64,000 nt of DNA from Micromonospora okii (lineage in GTDB: Bacteria; Actinomycetota; Actinomycetes; Mycobacteriales; Micromonosporaceae). The first letter of the stretch is position 1. The number at the start of each line of letters is the position of its first letter. The stretch covers positions 158,330 through 222,329 of the forward strand of contig NZ_BBZF01000023.1 in NCBI RefSeq assembly GCF_020884795.1, in the 5' to 3' direction. The position numbers and the translations under genes were made by a program. Shown here piece by piece: positions 1-7,263 of the stretch. The notes beneath the pieces were generated by a model, which was not told the DNA's origin, searched no databases, and saw nothing but the letters and a program-made list of their open reading frames with translations.

Positions 1-53
1 GCCTCTCGTCGCGGCTACCCTCGCTTGTTATCAGCTTTGCCCGCCGCTGACAC

Positions 54-989
54 TCAGACGTGGCCGGTGGGGGCGGGTGGCAGTTCCTCGACCACGAGCA
101 CGCTCGCGCCCGGCGGGACCTCGGCGAGGATCTGCCGCTGGGCGCTGCGGGGCAGCCGGATGCAGCCGTTGGTGACGTCCTGGCCGAGCGTGTCGTCGTT
201 GTACCAGGTGTGCACGCCGATGTGCGCGCCGCGCAGCCCGGCGGGCACGGCGTCCGGGTCGTCGGGCACCGCGCCGAGGGCGAGGACGTCCACCCCGCCG
301 TACACGGGCTCGGGCGGGGGTGTGCGGCCCAGGACGAAGGTCCGGCCGAGCGGGGTGGCCTGGCCGGACATCCCGAGGCTCACCGGCCACGACTGCTTCG
401 CCTGGCCGTCGCGGCGCCAGGTGAGCCGGTGGTGCCGGCGCTCCACCACGATTTGGTCGCGCAGCGGCACGAGGGTCCGGTCGTCCTCGGCGGGTGGCAG
501 CCAGGCGAGTCGCCGGTTGGCCGAGGGCAGCAGCACGGCCGTCCAGCCGGTCCGCCGCTCCACGATGGGCATGGTCAGCTTGACGCCGTTGATGGTGGGG
601 GCGAGGAAGGCGAGCGGCCGGCCGCCGGGCGCGTCGTACGCGGCGATGTCGCGCGTCGGGGTGAGCCCCTCGGTGAGCGGGGCGGTGTCCAGCGTGCGCG
701 GGTCGGCGGGGAAGCCGGCCGGCGCGGGGTCGTAGTCGACGACCGGCAGGCTGTCCGGCGCGGGCGCGGCGGCGGGCACCGGCTCCTCGCTGGGCGCGGC
801 CTCGTCGGGCGGCGCGGTGGGCCCGGCCGGTCGGGCCGGTCCGGCGGGAGGCGGCGGGGCGGCGGGAGGCGGCGGGGCGGAGGTCAGGGCCGGGACGGCG
901 AGCAGCGCGGTGGCGAGGAGCAGCGGTACGCCGAGCGCGGCGGCCAACCAGCCAACCGGCCAACGCGACACAAGTCGGGCAAATAGCAC
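54..989 (-). CDS. L,D-transpeptidase (YkuD family), membrane-anchored
   Basis: The 311-residue protein has one N-terminal hydrophobic segment (about residues 12-37), a Pro/Ala-rich spacer to about residue 85, and a C-terminal YkuD-type catalytic domain. Near residues 260-285 the motif GVHTWYND...TNGCIRLP carries the His and Cys expected for the active site; TNGCIR is a variant of the S/T-x-G-C-x-R signature. The family forms 3-3 cross-links in peptidoglycan on the outer face of the membrane. It starts with GTG. It is transcribed away from the MarR gene, and palindromic element PE1 lies between the two. The enzyme class is seen in the sequence; whether its role is cross-linking or anchoring is not. 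Confidence 0.88.
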   Translation of the reverse strand: MLFARLVSRWPVGWLAAALGVPLLLATALLAVPALTSAPPPPAAPPPPAGPARPAGPTAPPDEAAPSEEPVPAAAPAPDSLPVVDYDPAPAGFPADPRTLDTAPLTEGLTPTRDIAAYDAPGGRPLAFLAPTINGVKLTMPIVERRTGWTAVLLPSANRRLAWLPPAEDDRTLVPLRDQIVVERRHHRLTWRRDGQAKQSWPVSLGMSGQATPLGRTFVLGRTPPPEPVYGGVDVLALGAVPDDPDAVPAGLRGAHIGVHTWYNDDTLGQDVTNGCIRLPRSAQRQILAEVPPGASVLVVEELPPAPTGHV

Positions 990-1011
990 GTAAGCACTCT
1001 AGCTCCGGGGT

Positions 1012-1065
1012 GTTAGGAGGGGCCCCTTCCTATACAAAATGCGTTAACAAGGGGCCCTTCCTTAC
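1012..1065. repeat. Palindromic element PE1
   Basis: This is a copy of the dispersed ~54-bp element. It has outer ends GTTAGGAGGGGCCCCTTCC and AAGGGGCCCTTCCTTAC around a core ending in GCGTTAAC. It lies between the divergent L,D-transpeptidase and MarR genes, which is the only copy in this window at 5' ends on both sides. Confidence 0.85.
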
Positions 1066-1183
1066 AAGACCCGATTCGGGTACGGCCATCGGCCGCCCGC
1101 GCGGCGGCGGCGCTCGCCCGGGACCGTAGGGTGGGCGGGGTGCGTGGCGACACTGTCCCGAGTGGACCCGGCAGGGGCGGCCG

Positions 1184-1741
1184 GTGAGCGGGCAGCCCCC
1201 GGAGATGGTGCTGCTGGCCCGGGAGACGATCCTGTTCGGCGCGCTGGCGCGTACGGCCCGGCGGGCGGTGCGGCGGCAGGTCGCGGCGGCCGGGCTCCCG
1301 CAGGCCCAGGTCGAGGTGCTGCGCGCGGTCCAGGCGCAGCCGGGCATCGGCACGCGGGCCGTCGCGCAGCGGCTCCAGCTCGTGCCCAACACGGTCTCCA
1401 CGCTGGTCGGCGGTCTGGTCGCGGCGGGCCTGCTGCTGCGGGTACGTGACGACGGCGACCGGCGGGCCACCCGACTGCACCTCACCGAGCAGGCCGTGGA
1501 CCGGCTGGCCCGCTGGGACGCGGCCCGCGACGAGGTGCTGTCGACGGCGCTGGCCCGGCTCGACGAGGGCGACCGGTCGGCGATCCGGGGGAGCCTGCCC
1601 GCCCTACGCCGGCTCCTCGCCGCCCTGCACGAGGCGGGCGGCGAGGAGTCGGACGGGGTGAGTCAGGCGGCCGGGCCGCAGGGCACGACGACCGGGCAGC
1701 CGGTGACCGGGTCGCGCAGCACGCTGGACTCCACCCCGTAG
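1184..1741 (+). CDS. MarR-family transcriptional regulator
   Basis: The 185-residue protein has a winged-helix MarR core at about residues 25-145. The segment LPQAQVEVLRAV leads to the recognition helix region LVPNTVSTLVGGLVAAG and the wing RDDGDRRATRLHLT, whose DxR motif is typical of MarR proteins. The family binds DNA as dimers and usually responds to small ligands. The last ~26 codons (SQAAGPQGTTTG...) lie antisense to the 3' end of the convergent ABC ATPase gene, a 79-nt overlap. That tail is not MarR-like and may reflect read-out past an ancestral stop. The regulated genes are unknown; the neighbouring L,D-transpeptidase is one candidate. Confidence 0.85.
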   Translation: MSGQPPEMVLLARETILFGALARTARRAVRRQVAAAGLPQAQVEVLRAVQAQPGIGTRAVAQRLQLVPNTVSTLVGGLVAAGLLLRVRDDGDRRATRLHLTEQAVDRLARWDAARDEVLSTALARLDEGDRSAIRGSLPALRRLLAALHEAGGEESDGVSQAAGPQGTTTGQPVTGSRSTLDSTP

Positions 1742-2454
1742 AGCCGCCGGACCAGGTCGGTCGTGACGACCTCGCGCGGCGCGCCCTCGGCGACCACCTG
1801 GCCGGCGAGCATCGCGACGAGGTGGTCGGCGTAGCGGCAGGCGGAGGTGAGGTCGTGCACCACGACGACCACCGTCCGGCCGGCGGCGGCTAGCCCGCGC
1901 AGCAGCTCGAAGACCTCCAGTTGGTGGCCCAGGTCCAGGGCGGCGGTGGGCTCGTCGAGCAGCAGGACCGGGGTGTCCTGGGCGACGGCCATGGCGATCC
2001 AGGCGCGCTGCCGCTGACCGCCCGACAGGGTCTCCAGTCGGCGGTCGGCCAGCGTGGCCACGTCGGCGGCGGCGAGCGCGCCGTCGACGGCCCGCTGGTC
2101 CTGCTCCGACCACTGCCGCAGCAGCCCCTGGTGCGGCTGCCGGCCGAACCGGACCAGGTCGGCGACGGTCATCCCGTCCGGCGCGTCGGCCGACTGCGGC
2201 AGCAGGCCGATGCGGCGGGCGGCCTCCCGCACCGGCAGCCGCGCCAGCACCTGGCCGTCGAGCAGCACGGCCCCCCGGGCCGGCTTGTGCAGCCGGCTCA
2301 GCCCGGCCAGCAGCGTGCTCTTGCCGCAGCCGTTCGGGCCGACGACGGCGGTGAGCTGCCCCGCCGGCAGGTCCAGCCCGATCGAGTCCACGACGGTGGT
2401 GCGCCCGTAGGCGAGGCTGAGGTCGTCGGCCCGCAGGACGGTGGGCGGGGTCAT
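1663..2454 (-). CDS. Iron-siderophore ABC transporter, ATP-binding protein (FecE/FepC type)
   Basis: The 263-residue ABC ATPase shows Walker A GPNGCGKST near residue 38, signature LSGGQRQRAWIAMAV near 140, Walker B PVLLLDEPTAALD and the switch His in VVVVVHDLT. Order and similarity match FepC/FecE/FhuC-type ATPases that power ferric-siderophore or cobalamin import. The ATG overlaps the stop of the upstream permease by 4 nt (ATGA at 2451-2454), so the two are translationally coupled. It is the last gene of a three-gene operon that reads away from an iron box. Its 3' end overlaps the convergent MarR gene by 79 nt. Confidence 0.93.
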   Translation of the reverse strand: MTPPTVLRADDLSLAYGRTTVVDSIGLDLPAGQLTAVVGPNGCGKSTLLAGLSRLHKPARGAVLLDGQVLARLPVREAARRIGLLPQSADAPDGMTVADLVRFGRQPHQGLLRQWSEQDQRAVDGALAAADVATLADRRLETLSGGQRQRAWIAMAVAQDTPVLLLDEPTAALDLGHQLEVFELLRGLAAAGRTVVVVVHDLTSACRYADHLVAMLAGQVVAEGAPREVVTTDLVRRLYGVESSVLRDPVTGCPVVVPCGPAA

Positions 2455-3572
2455 GGCAGCCTCCGGGGGCGAGAGTTGAGCAGGAGCCAGATCAGGTACG
2501 GGCAGCCGAGCACGGCGGTGACGAGCCCGACCGGCACCTCCACGGGCGCGGCGACCGTACGGCCCACGGTGTCGGCGGCGAGGACGAGCACCGCGCCGGC
2601 GAGCGCGCTGCCCAGCACGGGCACGCCCCGGGGGCCGCAGACCCGCCGGGCGGCCTCCGGCGCGATGAGGGCGACCATGCCGAGCGGGCCGCCGACGGCC
2701 ACCGCGAGGCCGGCGCAGACCACGGCGACGGCCAGGGCGGCCAGCCGCACCAGGCGTACCCGCACGCCGAGCCCGGCCGCGACGGTGTCGGGGAAGCGCA
2801 GCGCGCCCAGCCGCCGGCCGACCAGGAGGGCCGCCGGCACGCAGACCGCGAGCCCGAGGGCGAGCAGGGTGACCGGCAGCGTGGGGCGGGCGTTCAGCGT
2901 CCCCACCGACCACGGGAACGCGGCGTTGGCGGCGTCGATCGGGGCGCGTACCAGCAGCAGGTTGGTGACCGCGCCGAGCACCGCGCCCACGCCCAGCCCG
3001 ACCACGACGAACCGGTAGCCGGAGGTGCCCGCGCCGCCGGCGAGCCCGAGGGCGAGCGCGGCGGCGGTGGCCGCGCCGACGAGGGCCATCGCCGACGGGG
3101 CGAGGGAGGTGGAGACCCCGACGACCGAGGCGACCGCGAAGGCCGTCGCGCCGTCGTCGATGCCGACGGTGCCGGGCGTGGCGAGCCGGTTGCGGGCGAG
3201 GGTCTGCATGAGACAGCCGGCGATGCCGAGCGCGGCCCCGACGAGCAGGCCGGCGACGAGCCGGGGCAGCCGCAGCCGCTGCACGACCAGCACGTCGGTC
3301 GGGTCGCCGACCCCCACCAGGGCGGGCAGCGAGCGCACCGGGCTCAGCGACGTGGTGCCGACGGCGAGCGCGGCGGCCGTGGCGACCAGCAGCACGGCGG
3401 CGAGGAGCAGGCAGCCCACGGCCGCGCGCGTCGGCAGCAGGACCGACCAGCGGCCGAGCCGCAGCAGCAGGGTGCCGGCGGGAGCCTGGACGGGGGTGGA
3501 GGCGGCGAGAGCTTGGACGGGTGCGGCGGCGGTCGGGGCGACGGGGGAGACCGGGGCGGTCGGGGCGCTCAC
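2451..3572 (-). CDS. Iron-siderophore ABC transporter permease (FecCD family)
   Basis: This 373-residue polytopic protein of the BtuC/FecCD family has an N-terminal Ala/Pro/Val-rich cytoplasmic stretch of about 45 residues and then many hydrophobic helices. The family motifs LPRLVAGLLVGAALGIAGCLMQ and GGPLGMVALIAPEAARRV are visible. It would form one half of the membrane channel of a ferric-siderophore importer. I chose the GTG at 3572 because it overlaps the stop of the preceding permease (GTGA, 3569-3572); the frame stays open upstream but there only mirrors the other permease gene. Substrate specificity cannot be read from the sequence. Confidence 0.92.
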   Translation of the reverse strand: MSAPTAPVSPVAPTAAAPVQALAASTPVQAPAGTLLLRLGRWSVLLPTRAAVGCLLLAAVLLVATAAALAVGTTSLSPVRSLPALVGVGDPTDVLVVQRLRLPRLVAGLLVGAALGIAGCLMQTLARNRLATPGTVGIDDGATAFAVASVVGVSTSLAPSAMALVGAATAAALALGLAGGAGTSGYRFVVVGLGVGAVLGAVTNLLLVRAPIDAANAAFPWSVGTLNARPTLPVTLLALGLAVCVPAALLVGRRLGALRFPDTVAAGLGVRVRLVRLAALAVAVVCAGLAVAVGGPLGMVALIAPEAARRVCGPRGVPVLGSALAGAVLVLAADTVGRTVAAPVEVPVGLVTAVLGCPYLIWLLLNSRPRRLP

Positions 3573-4624
3573 AGCGTCGGCACCCGTCGGGCGCGCACCA
3601 CGGCCACCAGCACCGGTGCGCCGATGATGGCGGTGACCACGCCGAGCGGCATCTCGTACGGGCGCACCAGCAGCCGGGAGGCGATGTCGGCGACCAGCAC
3701 GACCACCGGGCCGAGCAGCAGCGACGGCAGCAGGGCCCGGCGCAGGTCCGGGCCGACCAGGGCGCGGGCGGCGAACGGCACCACCAGGCCGACGAAGCCG
3801 ATCGGCCCGGCCACCGCGGTCGCGCCGCCCACCAGCAGGGCGACGGCGACCATCGCGCCGAGGCGGGCCCGGCGGGGCCGGTTGCCCAGGCCGGCGGCGA
3901 CCTGCTCGCCGAGGGCGAGGGCGGCCAGGGGGCGGGCGACGAGCAGCACGAGCAGCCCGCCGAGCAGCAGCACCGGCAGCGCGCCGGCCAGCACGCCCAG
4001 GTCGCGCCCGGCCACCGCGCCGACCGTCCAGAAGCGCACCTCGTCGGCGCTGCGCTGGTCGACCAGCAGGAGGATGGAGGTGAGCGAGCCGAGCAGGCCG
4101 CTGAGCGCGGCGCCGGCCAGCACGAGGCGTACCGGATCGTCGCCCACACCGCGCAGCCGGGCCGCGCCGAGCGCGGCGAGGCAGCCGAGCAGCGCGCCGA
4201 CCACCGCGACGTACGGGCCGAGGGTGGCGACGCTGCCGCCGACCGCGATCACCACGACGACCGCCGTGGACGCCCCGGCGCTGACCCCGAGCAGGCCCGG
4301 CTCGGCCAGCGGGTTGCGCGCGGCGGCCTGCAACACCGCGCCGGCCGCGCCGAGGGCGGCCCCGACGCCGGCGGCCACGAGGGTACGGGGCCAGCGCAGC
4401 TCCCACACGGCGAAGGACGCCTCCGCGTCGCCGCCACCGGTGAGCGCGTGCAGCGCCCGTCCCGGTCCCACCTCGCCGCTGCCGATCAGGAGCGACGTGA
4501 TGCCGGCCACCGCCAGCAGGACGGCGGGCACGACCAGTCCGGCGGCCAGCCGCCGCGGTCCTGACCGGTCGCCCGGGGGTCTGGTACGCCGTCGTGCGGG
4601 GCGTACGGGGTCCTCGACGAGCAC
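3569..4624 (-). CDS. Iron-siderophore ABC transporter permease (FecCD family)
   Basis: This 351-residue permease is the partner of the one encoded downstream. The FecCD motifs WPRTLVAAGVGAALGAAGAVLQ and AGPIGFVGLVVPFAARALVG are present and the protein is mostly hydrophobic helices. It starts with GTG, preceded by GGAG five nucleotides away. It is the first gene of the operon permease-permease-ATPase and is divergent from the binding-protein gene across a ~100-bp gap that holds an iron-box palindrome. The four proteins together make a complete periplasmic-binding-protein-type importer for a ferric siderophore; iron as cargo is inferred from the operator. Confidence 0.92.
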   Translation of the reverse strand: MLVEDPVRPARRRTRPPGDRSGPRRLAAGLVVPAVLLAVAGITSLLIGSGEVGPGRALHALTGGGDAEASFAVWELRWPRTLVAAGVGAALGAAGAVLQAAARNPLAEPGLLGVSAGASTAVVVVIAVGGSVATLGPYVAVVGALLGCLAALGAARLRGVGDDPVRLVLAGAALSGLLGSLTSILLLVDQRSADEVRFWTVGAVAGRDLGVLAGALPVLLLGGLLVLLVARPLAALALGEQVAAGLGNRPRRARLGAMVAVALLVGGATAVAGPIGFVGLVVPFAARALVGPDLRRALLPSLLLGPVVVLVADIASRLLVRPYEMPLGVVTAIIGAPVLVAVVRARRVPTL

Positions 4625-4666
4625 GTGTTCTCCGGGGGGTGTTGACGGCGCCGCGACGGCTTGTGA

Positions 4667-4685
4667 TTAGGTAAGCCTAACCATA
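4667..4685. promoter_or_regulatory. Iron box (IdeR/DmdR/DtxR-type operator)
   Basis: The 19-bp sequence TTAGGTAAGCCTAACCATA matches 15 of 19 positions of the known consensus TTAGGTTAGGCTAACCTAA. It lies between the divergent permease and binding-protein genes, 43 nt upstream of each start, a position from which one Fe(II)-loaded repressor could control both directions. The match is seen directly; the identity of the regulator is inferred from family knowledge. Confidence 0.85.
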
Positions 4686-4727
4686 CCTCTTAGGCAGAGG
4701 TTTACCGTCGCCACCCTGGAGTGCACC

Positions 4728-5672
4728 ATGTCCGCCCTGTCCCGCCGCCGGCTCGTCGCCGGACTCGCCCTCATCCCGCTCGCCCTGCTCACCGCGTGCG
4801 GGGAGGACTCCGGCGCCGACGCCGCAGCCGACCAGAAGACCGCGGCGGTCGAGACCGCGTACGGCGCGGTCAAGGTGCCGGCGAAGGCCGAGCGGGTGGT
4901 GGCCCTGGGCGACACCCCGCTCGACAGCGCCGTGGCCCTCGGGGTGACCCCGGTGGCCACGCTCTCCAGCCGCGGCGGCGACTCGGCCGCCCCCTACCTG
5001 GCCGACCGGGTCCCCGGCATCACCATCGTCGGCACCGTCCGCGAGACCAACCTCGAAGCGGTCGTCGGCGTCAAGCCGGACCTGATCCTCGCCGCCTCCA
5101 CCACCACGAAGGAGCAGTACGACGCGCTGGCCGCCATCGCGCCCACCGTCGTGCCGAAGGCCCCCGAGTTCGGCCAGTGGGAGTCGGAGACCCGGGTGTT
5201 CGGCGCGGCGCTCGGCAAGGCGGCCGAGGCCGACAAGCTCATCGCGGACCTCGAGAAGCGCGGCCAGGAGATCGCCGCCCGCCGCAGCGACGAGGGCACC
5301 GCCGCCGTCGTCCGGTGGATGCCGAACGGGCCGATTGTCATGTCGTCGTCGCTGATGGCCAGCCGGCTGGTCAAGCTCACCGGCGACACCCTGCCCGCCG
5401 TCGCGGACTTCACCGACAAGCCGCACAGCGACCCGCTGAGCCTGGAGAACCTCGGCAAGATCGACGCCGACTTCATCTACATCGCCACCCTCAACGCGGA
5501 GGGCAAGCAGGCCCTCGAGGCCGCTAAGGCGCAGCCGGCGTTCGCCCGGCTCGGGGCGGCCAAGGCCGGCAAGATCGGCCCCGTCGACGGCAGCGTGTGG
5601 AGCAGCGGTGCCGGGCCCCTGGCCGCCGGCAAGGTCCTCGACGACATCGAGAAGCTCCGCGCCGCCGCCTGA
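4728..5672 (+). CDS. Iron-siderophore ABC transporter substrate-binding lipoprotein
   Basis: The 314-residue protein begins with a lipoprotein signal peptide whose lipobox LLTAC places the lipidated Cys at residue 24. The mature part has the two-lobed FepB/FecB-like pattern: VERVVALGDTPLDSAVALG, VKPDLILAASTTTKEQYDALAAIAP and a long backbone helix between lobes. It would capture a ferric siderophore outside the membrane and deliver it to the divergently encoded permeases. The ATG at 4728 follows a CTGGAG Shine-Dalgarno sequence. An iron box lies just upstream. Which siderophore it binds is unknown, and no siderophore biosynthesis genes are visible nearby. Confidence 0.92.
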   Translation: MSALSRRRLVAGLALIPLALLTACGEDSGADAAADQKTAAVETAYGAVKVPAKAERVVALGDTPLDSAVALGVTPVATLSSRGGDSAAPYLADRVPGITIVGTVRETNLEAVVGVKPDLILAASTTTKEQYDALAAIAPTVVPKAPEFGQWESETRVFGAALGKAAEADKLIADLEKRGQEIAARRSDEGTAAVVRWMPNGPIVMSSSLMASRLVKLTGDTLPAVADFTDKPHSDPLSLENLGKIDADFIYIATLNAEGKQALEAAKAQPAFARLGAAKAGKIGPVDGSVWSSGAGPLAAGKVLDDIEKLRAAA

Positions 5673-5687
5673 GCCGGGCGGACGCCC

Positions 5688-5766
5688 TTGGTCGACTCCA
5701 TGTCGGCGACATTGCGCCTTCATCCACGCTGGAACACCCCACGTCGCCGACACGGAGTCGATCACG
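5688..5766. repeat. Dispersed inverted repeat SE1
   Basis: The left arm GACTCCATGTCGGCGACAT and right arm CGTCGCCGACACGGAGTC are near-perfect inverted repeats around a ~29-nt spacer starting TGCGCCTT. A second copy with the same arms and the same spacer start lies at 47560-47633. The element sits directly 3' of the siderophore-binding gene and before the terminator at 5771. Confidence 0.8.
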
Positions 5767-5770
5767 AAGT

Positions 5771-5803
5771 GAGGCCCCCGCGAGCATCGCTCGCGGGGGC
5801 CTC
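5771..5803. terminator. Hairpin terminator between siderophore-binding gene and serS
   Basis: A perfect 13-bp stem, GAGGCCCCCGCGA with TCGCGGGGGCCTC, closes a 7-nt loop. It lies between convergent genes and is probably bidirectional. No U-tract follows, as is common in high-G+C actinobacteria. Confidence 0.8.
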
Positions 5804-5843
5804 CTGTGGTCGTACGCCGGAGTGGCCTGGAGGCGCGTCAGCC

Positions 5844-7133
5844 TCAGCGGCCCGGAGGGACCAGCCGGTCGGTGCCGAGCTTGGCCTGGAGCACCTCCGG
5901 CACCAGCACCGAGCCGTCCGGCTGCTGGCGCTGCTCCAGGATCGCCGGGAAGAGGCGGCTGGTGGCCAGCGCCGAACCGTTTAGGGTGTGCACGAACCGG
6001 GTCTGCTTGCCGCCCGGCTCCCGGTAGCGGATGGCCGCCCGGCGGGCCTGGTAGTCGCCGCCCCAGGAGACCGACGACACCTCCTTGTACTTGCCGGTGC
6101 TCGGCATCCAGACCTCGACGTCGAGGGTTTTGCGCATCGAGGCGCTGGCGTCGCCGGCCGCCAGCAGGCTGGTCTGGAAGTGCAGGCCCAGCTTGCCGAC
6201 CAGCCCCTCCACGTGGGCCACCATCTCCTCCAGCGCGCCGGCCGCCTGCTCGGGCAGGGTGAACTGGAAGATCTCCACCTTGTTGAACTGGTGGCCGCGC
6301 ACGGTGCCCCGCTCGTCGGAGTGCGAGCCGGCCGCCTCCCGCCGGTAGCACGGGGTGTACGCGAACGCCTTCAGCGGCAGCTTCGCCGTCTCCAGGATCT
6401 CGTCCTGGTACGCCCCGAGGATCGCCGTCTCCGAGGTGGGCAGCAGGAACTGCCCGCGCGGGGCGGACTGCTTGTCCATGTGGTAGACGTCGTCGTAGAA
6501 CTTCGGGAACTGCCCGGCGGCGAAGCCGACGGTGTCGAGCAGCAGGTGCGGCGGGAGCAGGAACTCGTAGCCGGCCTCGGCGTTCTGCTCGATCAGCCAG
6601 TTGACCAGCGCCCACTCCAGCCGCGCGCCCATGCCCGTGTACATCCAGAAGCCGGAGCCGCCCAGCTTGACCCCGCGCTCGTGGTCGACCAGGTGCAGCG
6701 CCCTGCTCAGCTCCACGTGGTCGCGGACCTTCTCGATGGCCGGGGGCTCGCCGAAGGTGCGGACCACCCGGTTGGCCTCCTTGCCGCCGGGGACCACGTC
6801 GTCGGCGGGCAGGTTGGGCAGCTCGCTCATCCGCTCGCGCAGCCGGGACTGCGTCTCGTCGAGCTGGGCCTCCAGCTCGGCGAGCTGCCTGCGCCCGGAC
6901 TCCGGGGCGGAGACCTCCGGCGCGGTGCCGGCCCGCTTCGCCGCCGCGTACGCCCGGGCCTCCGCCTTGCGGCGCTGCCGCTCGGCGTCGATCTCGGTGA
7001 TGAGGGCGCGGCGCTCCTGGTCGAGCCGCTGGATCTCGTCCAGCGCCCGGGTGACCTCGGCGGGATCCAGTCGCTTCGCCAGCGCGGTCGCCACCGCCTC
7101 GCGATCCTTCCGGATCAAGTCCATGTCGAGCAT
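5844..7133 (-). CDS. serS: Seryl-tRNA synthetase
   Basis: The 429-residue class II synthetase has an N-terminal coiled-coil tRNA-binding arm (about residues 1-110, rich in Glu/Arg/Leu), followed by the catalytic domain. Motif 2 appears as DERGTVRGHQFNKVEIFQF, and the segment YTPCYRREAAGS precedes it. It charges tRNA-Ser in the cytosol, and its length is normal for bacterial SerRS. The ATG at 7133 has GGAG four nucleotides upstream. It is followed by a strong convergent terminator and stands as a single transcription unit. No T-box-like leader or tRNA gene is visible around it. Confidence 0.97.
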   Translation of the reverse strand: MLDMDLIRKDREAVATALAKRLDPAEVTRALDEIQRLDQERRALITEIDAERQRRKAEARAYAAAKRAGTAPEVSAPESGRRQLAELEAQLDETQSRLRERMSELPNLPADDVVPGGKEANRVVRTFGEPPAIEKVRDHVELSRALHLVDHERGVKLGGSGFWMYTGMGARLEWALVNWLIEQNAEAGYEFLLPPHLLLDTVGFAAGQFPKFYDDVYHMDKQSAPRGQFLLPTSETAILGAYQDEILETAKLPLKAFAYTPCYRREAAGSHSDERGTVRGHQFNKVEIFQFTLPEQAAGALEEMVAHVEGLVGKLGLHFQTSLLAAGDASASMRKTLDVEVWMPSTGKYKEVSSVSWGGDYQARRAAIRYREPGGKQTRFVHTLNGSALATSRLFPAILEQRQQPDGSVLVPEVLQAKLGTDRLVPPGR

Positions 7134-7263
7134 GCTGCTCCGTACGCCTCCGTCCGGGGATCAGGTGGAATCCTGAGATCGTACCGTCGCGGGGTTGCGC
7201 CCTCCGGACGGAGGCGACGGGCGTCGGCGTCAGAGCCGGATCGGTGTCAGAGCCTCATCGGCG

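Noticed and set aside
7134..7263. tRNA-Ser gene or T-box leader near serS
   Set aside because: No cloverleaf or specifier/antiterminator pattern could be drawn. The region has short GTCAGAGCCGGATCGG-like direct repeats at the end of the next gene only.
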